The position numbers and the translations under genes are program-made. From Tetrahymena thermophila SB210 (taxonomy: Eukaryota; Ciliophora; Oligohymenophorea; Hymenostomatida; Tetrahymenidae), in NCBI RefSeq assembly GCF_000189635.1, contig NW_002476184.1, positions 1 through 64,000 on the forward strand: 64,000 bases of DNA. Reading direction: 5' to 3'. Shown here piece by piece: positions 51,025 through 62,528 of the stretch. The notes under the pieces are model-generated. The model was not told the origin of the DNA. It made no database searches and saw only the letters and a program-made list of their open reading frames with translations. Numbering within the stretch: position 1 is the stretch's first letter; each line of letters starts with the position of its first letter.

Positions 51025-51200
51025 ACTTTAATTAAGTTTAAAATAGACACAAAATATAAATAATAGATTGAGTTGTTATTATACTATTTTAACTATTTCT
51101 TTAACTAAAATAAATTGCATCTTTTGAAATATATTTAAAAAATTATTTTATTTCCCTTACAAGTTTTAAAACTTATTAAATATTTTGTAAGTAAAAAAAA

Positions 51201-51320
51201 AGGTTGTCGACACTGGGACTTCCCAAGCGGTCCCCCACCTTAGTACTAACCCAGCCTTAAGGCGCTTAACTTCGGAGTTCGAATGGGATCCGGTGTTTTC
51301 ACCTTAGTATGGCCGACAAC
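51201..51320 (-). rRNA. 5S ribosomal RNA (copy 1)
   Basis: A 120-nt 5S rRNA gene transcribed on the minus strand, starting GTTGTCGGCCATACTAAGG at 51320 and ending at about 51201 before a T-run on the coding strand (pol III terminator, 51192-51200). The internal control region with AGTTAAGCGCC is present. The ends GTTGTCG and CGACAAC pair as helix I. Confidence 0.97.
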
Positions 51321-51443
51321 AAAATTAAGTAGTTTATATGTCTATTTATATTACAATTAAAAATAATGGAAAATTTAAATTTAATATATTATTGAAATTA
51401 TATTCATTTATACTATTATAAAATAAAGATTATTAATAAAAAA

Positions 51444-51563
51444 AGGTTGTCGACACTGGGACTTCCCAAGCGGTCCCCCACCTTAGTACTAACCCAGCCT
51501 TAAGGCGCTTAACTTCGGAGTTCGAATGGGATCCGGTGTTTTCACCTTAGTATGGCCGACAAC
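51444..51563 (-). rRNA. 5S ribosomal RNA (copy 2)
   Basis: Identical in its mature region to copy 1, start 243 bp away, same orientation. A T-run terminator follows. The 5' flank shares ACTTAATTTT directly at the start and a TAAATAGACAT-type TATA-like block about 20-30 bp upstream. Confidence 0.97.
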
Positions 51564-51687
51564 AAAATTAAGTAGTTAAAATGTCTATTTATATTTTAAT
51601 TCAAATTAAAAGGAGAATTTAATATATATTTGCACTCATTTTTTTTATTCTACTTTAATATAAAGATATATGTAAAAATAAAAAAAA

Positions 51688-51807
51688 AGGTTGTCGACAC
51701 TGGGACTTCCCAAGCGGTCCCCCACCTTAGTACTAACCCAGCCTTAAGGCGCTTAACTTCGGAGTTCGAATGGGATCCGGTGTTTTCACCTTAGTATGGC
51801 CGACAAC
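51688..51807 (-). rRNA. 5S ribosomal RNA (copy 3)
   Basis: Identical mature region to copies 1 and 2. The spacer on its 3' side is the most diverged of the cluster. Confidence 0.97.
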
Positions 51808-51930
51808 AAAATTAAATAGATTATATGTCTATTTATATTTAAATTAAATAAAATGGAAAAATTAGATTTAATTTATTATTGAAATTATATTCATTTATAC
51901 TATTATAAAATAAAGATTATTAATAAAAAA

Positions 51931-52050
51931 AGGTTGTCGACACTGGGACTTCCCAAGCGGTCCCCCACCTTAGTACTAACCCAGCCTTAAGGCGCTTAAC
52001 TTCGGAGTTCGAATGGGATCCGGTGTTTTCACCTTAGTATGGCCGACAAC
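51931..52050 (-). rRNA. 5S ribosomal RNA (copy 4)
   Basis: Identical mature region. Its 3' spacer (about 51835-51930) closely matches that of copy 2, showing that spacers as well as genes were copied. Confidence 0.97.
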
Positions 52051-52181
52051 AAAATTAAGTAGATTATATGTCTATTTATATTTCAATTAAAAAAAAATGG
52101 AAAATTTAAATTCAATATATTATTGAAATTATATTCATTTATACAATTATAAAATAAAATACATATATAATAATAAAAAAA

Positions 52182-52301
52182 AGGTTGTCGACACTGGGAC
52201 TTCCCAAGCGGTCCCCCACCTTAGTACTAACCCAGCCTTAAGGCGCTTAACTTCGGAGTTCGAATGGGATCCGGTGTTTTCACCTTAGTATGGCCGACAA
52301 C
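52182..52301 (-). rRNA. 5S ribosomal RNA (copy 5)
   Basis: Identical mature region. The spacers of copies 5 and 6 share a short ACATATATAATAATAAAAA tail beside the terminator, giving a 251-bp period instead of 243. Confidence 0.97.
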
Positions 52302-52432
52302 AAAATTAAGTAGTTTATATGTCTATTTATATTTCAATTAAAATTAAAAGGTAATTTAAATTTAATATATTATTGAAATTATATTTGTTTATACTATTAT
52401 AAAATAAAGATACATATATAATAATAAAAAAA

Positions 52433-52552
52433 AGGTTGTCGACACTGGGACTTCCCAAGCGGTCCCCCACCTTAGTACTAACCCAGCCTTAAGGCGCTTA
52501 ACTTCGGAGTTCGAATGGGATCCGGTGTTTTCACCTTAGTATGGCCGACAAC
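52433..52552 (-). rRNA. 5S ribosomal RNA (copy 6)
   Basis: The last and most upstream member of the array. The mature region is identical, but its 5' flank keeps only AAAATTAA at the start before diverging, so this is the array edge. Confidence 0.97.
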
Positions 52553-53550
52553 AAAATTAATAAAGTTAATCTATATATATTTATATTAGTAAAAAGTATC
52601 AATCTTTTGTAAAATATGAAAGAAATTTAAAATTTAAAGCAAGAATAAAATTATTGTTATTATTACTATTATTTTAGACTTAATATTTGATAATAACTGA
52701 TTATTTTAAAAACAATTCTTTCATAATAGTCCAAGGATTGTAAAATTATTGGAATAATATTGATAGTTGTTTTTTTATTTAAAATATTAAAGAGAATAAT
52801 AAATATAATTTGCTATATATTTGCTTTTTATTAAATTCTTATTACTAAAAATTTATTATGGAAATAAAATTAGTTTGTAGAAAGTGTTTTCAATATTAAA
52901 AATATTTTATTATTATTTGTTACTTTTGGCAATATTTATGAAAACTCTTAAAATGAATTTAACAATAATTAATTTCTTACTAATTTACTTATTTTTATTT
53001 TTTGTTAAGTAAAAGGTAAAGATCTTATCACCATTAAATAAATAAAGGATAATAAAGTGCATTCTAATCTTATTATTTACATATTCGCCTAATCATATTT
53101 AAATTTAGTTAGATTTATCATATTTTTTTATGTTTGCATTAAAGTTAATATTATTTAATGATAAAATTAATTAAATAAATCAGCATATTAATGATAACAT
53201 AGCGAGAGATTTATTTAAAATGCATAATAATTTAAATAAATACTAATAAAAAACACTTTAAATATATTCATTACGTATTAAGACTTAATTTTTTAAATAT
53301 TTAAACATTTTCTGGATTCTTTCTAAAATGTTGCATCATAGATATTAAATTATTCATTGTATTTTTAAAACATGATTTTAAGTTTATGAAAGAAATTATG
53401 GCTTAAATTTTTTTAGATTTGCTTTTTTCTTCTACTTTTGCAAGTGAAATCTAGATTTATTACTTAAGGTTTCTTTTTTTAATACCAAAAATAAGTATTT
53501 ATTTATTTAAACATTTAAATCTTTATATATTTAGCATAAGAATATTAGAT
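52553..53550. other. AT-rich intergenic
   Basis: Divergent spacer between the 5S array (minus strand) and the MFS gene (plus strand). No ORF or RNA gene recognised. Confidence 0.6.
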
Positions 53551-55108
53551 ATGGAGCAATAACTAATAGAAAACAAAAATAATAAACATAACACAGTCTT
53601 TGACGACTTTCTAGAAAATAGGATCAAACATGGATGGGCTCAAATATTAATTGCAAGCAGCTTTTACATCATTTGGCTTTGCGATGGTGGAGAAAGCTTA
53701 ATAGTAGCATTTGTGCTACCAATCATCAAAAAAGAATGGAGTCTCACTGATTCATAAATGTCGCTTGTTGGATCTTTAATATTTTTAGGATGGGGAATAG
53801 GAGGTAAATACTTCAGCTAAAATTAAATTGAGTATTAAATTATACTTTCAAATCATATTAGCAATAGCTTGTGGATAGTTTTCTGACAGATTTGGAAGAA
53901 GGAAGACTATGATTTATGGATGCTTTTTTTAATTTGTGTTTGGATTCTTATCAACCTTTTGTACAGGATATATGTAGTTTTTATTGCTTAGAGGGCTTTT
54001 TGGATTTGCAAATGGTTTAGTTAACCCCCTTACCTCAACTTATATTTCAGAAATAGTGCCTAAAAGTAATAGAGGTCGCTTTTTTGTTCATGTATTTAAT
54101 GCCTTTCCTATAGGGGAGATAATAATAGTTATTTTTGCAGCTATTTTCTTTTCATCTCTTGATTCGGGAAATTGGAGAGCTCTACTTTTTATTGGAAGTA
54201 TTCCTGGCTTGTTGGCCTTTCTTTCATCTATTTACTATCTTATTGAAAGCCCAAGATATTAACTTTGTTGTACAAGCAATACTTCAGAAGAAGTATTTGC
54301 AAACCTTAACTACATGGGAAAGCTCAACAATGAATAATTTGAACCAATTACTTAAACTGAAAAGGAATATCTTAAAGAATGGGGCAAATAAAATTATAAA
54401 ATTTAAGAAAAAAAAATAGGAGATATCAAAGAATTGTTTAGAGGTAAAAACTATTTATTGACTTTAAAATTGATGATGATGTGGTTCAGTTTAAGTTTTG
54501 TTTACTATGGCATCGTATTTATTCTCCCTTTAATGATTCTTTAAATGAGAAAAGAAGAAGGCTTTGAAAGTAACGAATCTGAGTCAAAATCGATGGATTT
54601 TTTTGGAATTTTTCTAGCATGCTTTGCAGAAATACCCTCAAATATGCTAGCATTCTACACCATTGAGAATCCAAAATTTGGTAGAAAAAATTCTATGATT
54701 ATTTGTTATGGAATTTGCTCTATTTGCTGTATTCTCTGCTACTTCAATGCATCTCTATCAGGATTTTTCTTTTTCTTAGTAGGATGTGTGAAATTTTTCA
54801 TAAATTTTAGTTTTTGTACAATATTTCCATTCACAGCTGAGGTTTATATCACAGCTCTTAGAACAACAGGAATAGGCGTTAATAATTCCGTGTGTAGATT
54901 TGGTGGAGTAATCATGCCTTGGATCTCTATTTTATTATTGGAAGTAGGAGTTACAGGTCCTTTTATTGCTTTTGCAATTATTAGTGCTTTGAGTGCATTA
55001 AGCGCTTACACCATAGAGAAAGACACAACTAATATTAATTTAGACACTTATAATAACGATGAAAATGATTTAGATTAGACCATGATATAAGAAATGAACA
55101 AATTATGA
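53551..55108 (+). CDS. Major facilitator superfamily transporter (SLC22/SV2-like)
   Basis: Two exons, 53551-53803 and 53862-55108, with a 58-bp intron. They sum to 1500 nt, giving 499 aa. The apparent stop TAG at 55076-55078 is a glutamine here; the frame runs ten codons further to TGA at 55106-55108. A 12-TM-type integral membrane permease. The intron sits just before the diagnostic loop 2-3 motif GQFSDRFGRRK; splicing creates AIACGQF. The stretch around GLFGFANGLVNPLTSTYISE matches TM4 of organic-ion and sugar transporters. After TM6, a loop carrying ESPRY leads to a charged cytosolic segment of about 70 residues, then TMs 7-12 with the second-half motif NPKFGRKNS. The C-terminal tail is acidic and Asn-rich. 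Substrate unknown; plasma or vacuolar membrane likely. Confidence 0.92.
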
Positions 55109-55783
55109 AATTTTAAAAATTTAAATATTAAATACTTAACAAATTTATATTTTCTTTAAATGTTTAAAGTAATAACTTATTAAATTTATTCAAACTTCAA
55201 AAAGATAGATTAAATTATTAAATATTTTTTATATTATTTATCAAATTTTTTAAGAAGATAAAAATGTGACAAATTACTCCATTTATTTAATTTAACTATA
55301 TGAAAATAATTATTTTTTATGAATCTTATTCACTTAAATAAAAAAATATTTTGTTAATAATAATAAATTATTTATTTGTTAATTAATATAACAATCCATC
55401 CTTTTTAAGCTAATTATCCTAAAGTTATTTTTAAAAAATTTTAAATAGTTTGTGGCATATTTTAATTAATGAAGATTGATATAATTTTATTATTAATTTT
55501 AAGTCAATTTTTAAAATTTCAATTTATATAGCTTATTATTTCAGTTATTGTTAATTTATGTTGATCTTGAATCAAAGTAGAATATAAAAACTACATGTTT
55601 TCAAAATACTTTAAAATAACGATAAATTTAAAATATTTATTAAAAACATTAAAAGAAATGTATAAATAAGTCAATTAAATAACACATAACATATTAAATA
55701 AATCAAAAAAATTTTATGTATAAATTTGTTGAAATAATTTTTAGGTTAAATTCTACATAATTATTTTGAAAATAAATATTTTT
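55109..55783. other. AT-rich convergent spacer
   Basis: Lies between the 3' ends of the MFS gene (plus) and the TPR gene (minus). No gene seen. Confidence 0.6.
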
Positions 55784-56953
55784 TCATTAGTAAATAAATA
55801 AAGTTTAATTGCATATGTATTGTAAAAGGCTTCTATTTATATCTTGTGAAGTCTAAATGATGTTAAAATATTATAGCAAAATATCCTAGAACTCTTCATA
55901 GTCTATTAGACAATTGACTTAAGATTGAATGTACAAGTAATATGAATATATATAAGTAGTGTCTCTTTCTATAAGCTTTTTAGAATAATAAGCAGTTACG
56001 TCCATATTGCCTTTTTTCCAAAAGTAGTAGGCTATTTAATGGTAGCTTTGTTTGCTTTTCTTTTATTTCAAACTTTACTTGATTATTTCTATAAATTTTT
56101 CTTCTTCTCCAAGCTTTTCATAAGAAACAGCACAGTTAAAAAGTGATAGGTAACAATCGTGCTAATATTTTAGAGCTTATTTGCAGTATTCTATTGATTT
56201 ATGGTAATCCTTATTATGAAGCCTTTCAAATTAAGCTATATTTGCTAATATTTTATAAGATTTAGGATTGTTTTAAAGAGCCATTTAAAAATATTCTTAT
56301 GCTTTTTGCTACTTATTAAGGAGGTAGTTTGTTATAGCCATCTTTCTTAGTAATTCAAAATTATAATTGTTAAAAACATATTACTAAGACTATTAGTCAA
56401 CATTAAATTAGCTTTTTTATATATCCAATTCCATATCTTCCAGATATTCTTGAGCCTTGCTTTTTAGGCTATTTATTTCGGCAAAACATTAAGCAAGGCT
56501 GATCTTAACCCATAAGTTATTTGGTTATTTTTATAAAGCTCTTTCTAATGAATATCTATGTAATTTATTGTTGTTTATCAAAATTGCAAAATAAGATTTC
56601 AAATAATCACATCTCCAATAGTTTGGATCTAAGGTATAGCACTCCTCAAACAGAGATAAAATATCTTTGAATACTCCTTTTTTATATTAAATTAGTATTT
56701 CTAATAAATCAAGTCTAAGATCAATGTTAAATTGATCTACTTACAATCCTTTTTTGATGGTTGCTAATGAACTCTAAAAATCTTGATTATATTACAATTA
56801 AATTTGCCCTAAAATAGTGAGGGAGGTTATATCATTAGGATCCTTTTTAATTTTATCTTAGATTTACTATTCCAATTCAGATATTGAGCATTCTACAAAA
56901 ATAATTTATTTATTTACAAAAAATGCGTGGGAAACCTATTTACAAAGATTCAT
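55784..56953 (-). CDS. TPR-repeat protein, 389 aa
   Basis: Intronless in the ciliate code, ATG at 56953, TGA at 55784-55786, with numerous TAA/TAG glutamines. The protein is almost wholly alpha-helical with tandem tetratricopeptide-like units. Examples are GQIQLQYNQDFQSSLATIKK near the N-terminus, MAITNYLLNKQQKAQEYFQM, ILANIAQFERLHNKDYHKSI and SLFNCAVSYEKLGEEEKFIE. No catalytic domain, signal peptide or membrane helix is seen. Such proteins are scaffolds in chaperone, anaphase-promoting or intraflagellar complexes; nothing here says which. Resemblance to the APC8 or IFT groups is no closer than general TPR similarity. Confidence 0.85.
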
Positions 56954-58348
56954 TGGAAAATATAAATTAAATTAAATTAATAAGCAAAATATTGGGAATA
57001 ATCTGATCAATAAAGTATAATATTTATATCAAAACAATTTATTTATTTTTATATATTTAATTAAACATATAATTAGATAATAAACGGTCTTTTTAAAACA
57101 AGCTATTAGTATTATATTTATAAATTTACAGAATATAATTTTAAATCCTTAAATTTTCAATGATTTTTTGTAAAAATAATTCATTTAAAATTAAAATTAA
57201 ATGTTAATTTTATGTATTTATTTATATATTTGATTGATAAATTGATTATTTTATTTAAATAAATCTTTTAAATTGTAAGTTATTTAAAATAAATAAAAAA
57301 TAATTGGTATTAAAAAACAAATAAAAGAAATATTTAAAATAAAATTATTTTATTAAAAACGACTTTATAGAAAGGTAAAAGAGATTCAATCAATATTTAG
57401 CAATTAATTTATGATGAATTCATTTATTATAATTTTTTAAATTAAATTTACTCCAAAATTTAAAACTACTTCTTAAATCTCCATTTATTATTTATTTTTT
57501 AAATACTTAGAGTAAATTTATCATTTAAGATTTAACATAATTAAAACTCTTTTTATTTGTAATTTTTATAAAAGCTTTCATCAAAGATAAAAATAATTAG
57601 TTTAAAAGAACATGCTTAATTATAGCTTTTCTAATTATTAAAAGAAGATAGTTTAATATAAATTCTCTTCTTTTTTTAAAATACCTGCTAGAATATATTC
57701 TAAAATGTTTCTATTGTTTTTCTGATGTATAAAAAAAATATTTTTCTTAATTATTAAAACAATTGTTTTCAAATAAGAGAAAATTTATTTATTTTCTTTA
57801 TGTAATTTTACTAATTTATGAGTTTTTTGTTTTTTTATTTATTTATTTATATTAATATACAATAATCAAAACATTATTTACTTCTAAGATCATTTTTATA
57901 AAAATAAAACAAAATATTTTATAAAATATTAGCTTTAAATTTTTAGTATAAAATATTTTTTCATAATATATTTTTAATTCCAAAAATTAATTAAGAATTA
58001 GGGAAAATTTATGGAAATTAATTAAAACTTTAAATTCAAAAGAAGAAAATGCTTTTTTAACTTTATTTTGATTAATAATAAATTGGTGAAATTTTCTATT
58101 CTTTTGTTTGAATTCAGTAATTTTTTTTATAAAAATATCAAGATATTTTTAACAATTTTAAATTTTTAATATTATATTTACAAAAAAATTTTGTTAGACA
58201 ATAATATTATGACGCATTTTCACTTATAAAGAAGAATTTTTGATATTAATTTTCAAAAATTTTTTTTATTAAAATAATCAATAATCAAATAAAAAGATTT
58301 ATATATATTTTGATTAGTTAGAATAACAAAAGAATTAAGAAGTAATTA
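56954..58348. other. AT-rich divergent spacer
   Basis: About 1.4 kb of AT-rich DNA between the divergent TPR and isochorismatase genes, presumably holding both promoters. No ORF or repeat of note. Confidence 0.6.
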
Positions 58349-59385
58349 ATGAGTGGAAAGAGATTAGGGAGATTAATAAAAGAATAAACAATGCTTTTTA
58401 ACTGTGATATACAAACAGGATTTATGAAGCATTTGTATAAGGGTGAACATATTGTTAACACAGCTCGTTAAATGGTTTAAACAGCTGGAGTAATGAATTT
58501 ACCTATTTTGGTCACTGAATAGAATGTTAAAGTTTTTGGAAGCACAGTGCCTGAATTATCTAATGATTTTCCAAAGAATCTAATTTAATATTATGAAAAA
58601 TCCTCCTTTTCAATGATCAATGAGTAAACTGAAGCTTTCTTGAAGTCAAACTCTGAAAGAAAGAGCGTCATCCTTTATGGTGCTGAAGCTCATGTCTGCG
58701 TTTAATAAACCTGCTTGGACTTATTAGATAGAGGATATGAGGTAAAAACGATTCAATTATAACATAAAAATACAACAATCTAATTAGAATTAGGCATTTT
58801 TTTCATAAAAAATATAATTATTCTAAAAAATAGTATGCACTAAAGTTAATTTTAAAAATTTCTCATTTTTTATACCTGGATAGAATTTAGTTATTGATGA
58901 ATCTTAAAGCACATCATTCATTTTTTAAAAATCAAATACAAATCTTATTTATATGAATAATAAACATAAAATTTTTTAAAATTGTTAACTTAATAACAGC
59001 AACAAATATAATTTTACTTTACCTATTGAATGAAATAAAATAACATTTTAAAATGTTTTAGTTTTAATAAAATTTTTAGAAAATATCTATTTATGTTAAA
59101 TATTTCATAGTTTATTATTGAATTATTTAATTAATTTATTTATTTATTAATTTTATTTTTTGATACCCTTTTTGATAGGTTCATTTATTGACTGATGGAA
59201 TTACAAGTATTAACTCCTTAGACAGAACAACTGCTTTTGAAAGAATGAGAGATGCAGGTGCTTTCCTTACAACATTTTAGAGCGTAGTTTTTGAATTGAT
59301 GAAGAGTCATACTAGCCCTGATTTCAAGAAAATGCTCCCTATTATTAAGCTTAAAACTACTGAGGACAGACTTGGTCACCTTTGA
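58349..59385 (+). CDS. Isochorismatase-fold hydrolase (ISOC-like)
   Basis: Two exons, 58349-58741 and 59179-59385, with a 437-bp GT-AG intron that contains no ORF of its own. Together 600 nt, giving 199 aa and TGA at 59383-59385. A cysteine hydrolase of the isochorismatase superfamily, related to metazoan isochorismatase-domain proteins 1 and 2. The triad is visible: Asp20 (FNCDIQTGF), Lys84 (YYEKSSFSM) and the nucleophile Cys117 (GAEAHVCVQQTCLDL). Normal single-domain length and no targeting signal, so probably cytosolic. Low wobble AT compared with neighbours suggests fair expression. True substrate unknown, as for most eukaryotic members. Confidence 0.92.
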
Positions 59386-60460
59386 ACTATTTTTCAAATT
59401 AAATTTATCTTATAAAAATGAATAGCGATTACTTTATATTTTATATTTTTAAATAAAAACTAAAATTTCAATTAAATTAAAAATTTAGTTATTAATTACT
59501 AAAAAATAATCTCCTTAATCACTTTCTTTACCTTTAAATTATATATTGAGTATTGTAAAATTTTAAAAATTAAAAAAAAATCTTAGAAAATATCTAATAG
59601 AGCTTGAATAGTAATGTTTTTATGAACTTTATCAGAGATAACAGTAATACAAATATTTGTTTATAAATAAATATTTGATTTATAAAAGAAAAATAAATGA
59701 AGACATAAAACAATTATTTCAAAAAATTATGGAATTAATTTAATGAATGAAATTAATTTTTATTTGTGTTTGTTTTTTATCTTTAAAAATTTATAAATTA
59801 TTTCTTAAAATCAAAACAATTAAAGTTTTAAAAAATCAAAGTTAAAATAAAAGTAAAGCATTAAATTTATGAAGTTAGATAGCCTTTAGGAAGTAGCCAA
59901 TAAAGATTAATTTGACCAAAACATTAATATTTTTTTTAATACAAAGATTTTGTAATCAGGCTCTTTTGAAGAAGATAATTTATAACTTAATCTAAGGTTA
60001 TTTCACAAAAAAATTTGTTAAGAATGCTATTAATGTGTTTATTATTATTTTTAAATAGTTAAATAAAGGATCTCAATATAAATAGTTTAGTGAGTAAGCT
60101 TTTAGAATTCCTCCACCTGTAAAATCTTACAGTTGATTTGAAGTAAAATTTTAATTGAACATAATATATTATAAAAGTATTTTATTTTCTATTATTAAAA
60201 GATGTAATTCCAACTGGATTGATGAGTTAAATATTTTTTTAAATATTTTGCCTTAATTTAATAATTTATTATTTTTAAATATTGATCTTAGGTAAATAAA
60301 AATTTAATTATAATAATAATTCAGAATTGAAATTAATTTATTTTAGATTAAATATTATAAAAAATTAGAAAAATACACTATTTATTTTTCATATTTTAAT
60401 ACTTAAAAAACAAACTGTTTACCTTATTCAATAAACTATTTAAAAAAGTAATAATAAAAT
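59386..60460. other. AT-rich region with a possible broken small gene
   Basis: Mostly AT-rich. At 59869-60060 a plus-strand ORF begins MKLDSLQEVANKDQFDQN; after a possible short intron, a segment at about 60058-60135 reads NKGSQYKQFSEQAFRIPPP before TGA. The two parts are not in one frame without an uncertain splice, so I do not call a gene. Confidence 0.4.
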
Positions 60461-60474
60461 TAGCTAAAAATTAT

Positions 60475-60539
60475 GCAAAGATTTAGGAGTAACTCTACCT
60501 GGATGTAAAAATTTAATATGTCTGAATCTCAATTTAAGG
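60475..60539 (+). CDS. Possible first exon of an unrecognised gene
   Basis: ATG at about 60475 opens MQRFRSNSTWMQKFNMSESQ and meets a good donor (AAG/GTAAAAATAATT) after about 22 codons. The next 290 bp are AT-rich. A downstream protein-like segment lies at 60832-61073, but I cannot show that they belong together. Confidence 0.3.
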
Positions 60540-60831
60540 TAAAAATAATTAATTATTTTTTAACTGTGATTTTCTTATTTTATAAAAATTATATTAAATA
60601 AAGATTTATCAATAAAAACTAAATTTATTTTAAACACCTCTATTTTATTCTTTTTAAAATATTTATTTAAAATAAAAATAAAAATTTTAATACAAAAGCA
60701 ACAATAGTATTTGCTGTTAAAGTATCTCTTATTTGGCAGTATCTTTTCCCTAAATTAAATACCTTAAAGAGATATACCTTAATTTATCGTAAAATATAAT
60801 TTTAAATGTATTTAATATGAGGTTACTTATA

Positions 60832-61073
60832 CTAAAAGGTACAATCTGATAGATGATTAAGGTTTGATTCATTTAGGAAATTCTTTAAGAAAAAGTCGAA
60901 GTATCATAATATCAAAAATATTTTTGTGGTAGCCAAACTAAAAATAAACTTATTATTTGTATTTAATTAAATATTTATTTAAAAAAAGGGTTAACGAAAA
61001 TTCAGCAGACGGATATAAATTGTTTTTAAATTAATTGAAGAAATCTTAAAAGCTTGTTAAATATAAAAATTGA
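60832..61073 (+). pseudogene. LRR gene 3' fragment
   Basis: The plus strand reads YNLIDDQGLIHLGNSLRKS, an LRR unit of the ciliate type. After a stretch of unrelated residues, NENSADGYKLFLNQLKKSQKLVKY leads to TGA at 61071-61073, the kind of C-terminus I associate with the Tetrahymena LRR family. The intervening residues do not fit LRRs, so this is an internally damaged 3' end or an exon plus intron. It belongs to the same broad family as the fragments at 3.0-4.3 kb. Confidence 0.5.
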
Positions 61074-62402
61074 AATCTATATATACAAAATTATTTTTAA
61101 AATTTATGGACATATCATTCTTTCTATCAGCCTGCCTATCTATCTATTTGTTGTTTTATTTTGATATGAAAGTTATTTTTAAAAATACTTAAATATAACT
61201 GCATTCCTTCCTTCCTTCCTTCCTTCCTTTCTTCCTACCTACCTAACTATATATTTGTTGGTTTTAATAGTTTAAATCTTTTATGTTTTATTTCTAAAAA
61301 GCTAAATTTAAAATAAATTTTAGATGAAAATTCTTTTTTATTTATAAAATATCGAATAATTTTATCTGTACACTAATATCAACTACAATCAGGTGAACCT
61401 GTCAATACATAAAGTATAGAAAGAAAGGAAACGGAAGCAAATAAAAACGTATAGAATGAAAGTAAATGGAAGCAAATAAAGAATAACTATACTCCTTTAA
61501 GGTAAAAGGAAAAATTTACTTATAAATAATATATTTATTGTATACATTCCTATTAAAGATATGGATAAAATATAGAATGTAAATTATAAGAAATTATCTT
61601 TGATATATATTAGTAATTTTTGCAAGAAAAATTAAAATAAGTATATACATAAACCTAATTAATTATGATAATAAAAATGCAAAGAAAACTCTTAAGAAAA
61701 TTAATTAAATAAAGATATGATAATTTTGATTGAATTCATTACCAATGAATCTAAATTATATTTAAAATATTTAAATTTTTTTTGATTTAATAAAAATAAA
61801 TTAATTTTTAAAATGTTTTTTCTATCAAAATTTGCTTTCAGTTTCAAATTCCAAAAGCAATATATTTGATAGTGATTATAGATTTATTTTCTAGTTATTT
61901 TTATCTAATAAATTTCAAATATATCGATATTTAATTTTACATTATGTATTAATTATTAAAAAAATAGAAATTAAATTTTTTTTTTATAAGCTCTGTAAAA
62001 TTTTCAAAATTATCTTAAATGTTTGAAATTTTTTTGACTCTTTCGCTTGCTGCAACTATGTCAGTTACTAATTTAACTTGTTAGATAAATTAAAAATTTT
62101 TGTATCGAATATCGCCTTAAAATTTTTATAAGGCAATATCTAAAATAAAGGTAAGTGAATAAATTAAATTCAGTTAAATTAATAATTGTATTATTATCGA
62201 TTAAGTTTTCGATAAAAAATTTAAAAAGATTTTTATTTAAACAAAAAGAATAGAATTTTTTTTTTTTTTTTTGAAATTAAAAAAATAATACAAATATAAA
62301 GTAGTAATATAAATTGCTATTGACAAGATTTATATTCTTTATTATTTTATTATAAAGTTAATCAGTTTATAAAGAATGAGTTGTCATTTTAGAAAATGAC
62401 TA
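61074..62402. other. AT-rich intergenic with microsatellite
   Basis: Holds a CCTT microsatellite at 61204-61235 and a pair of GGAAGCAAATAAA direct repeats (about 61432 and 61469). No gene seen. The 3' flank of the lysine-rich gene lies at its right end. Confidence 0.6.
61204..61235. repeat. CCTT microsatellite
   Basis: A run of about seven CCTT/TTCC units with one TTCT variant, grading into two CTAC units. Confidence 0.85.
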
Positions 62403-62528
62403 TCACTTCTTCTTCTTGTCAGCCTTCTTGTTAGCTTCTTTACCATCAGCATGTTGCTCTTACTTGGGAGCTTCATCCTTGGTCTTAGCTTGTTCTTGTT
62501 TCTTTCCTTGATCTTTCTTTCCACCCAT
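62403..62528 (-). CDS. Small lysine-rich protein, 41 aa
   Basis: ATG at 62528, TGA at 62403-62405. The product begins MGGKKDQGKKQEQAKTKDEA and ends ANKKADKKKK: about one third lysine, with Glu, Gln and Ala and no hydrophobic core. It uses G/C-ending codons (AAG, GCC, GCT) far more than its surroundings, as highly expressed Tetrahymena genes do. The Lys-rich C-terminus recalls short nucleic-acid or ribosome-associated basic proteins, such as the eL41 or SERF-like groups, but I cannot assign it. The start is preceded by an A/T-rich leader typical of ciliate genes. Confidence 0.75.

Noticed and set aside
51201..52552. Regularly spaced direct repeats resembling a CRISPR-like array
   Set aside because: The repeats are 5S rRNA genes with pol III terminators; the organism is a eukaryote.
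54135..54419. Plus-strand ORF overlapping the MFS gene
   Set aside because: A different frame from the MFS product, which remains open through the TAA glutamines.
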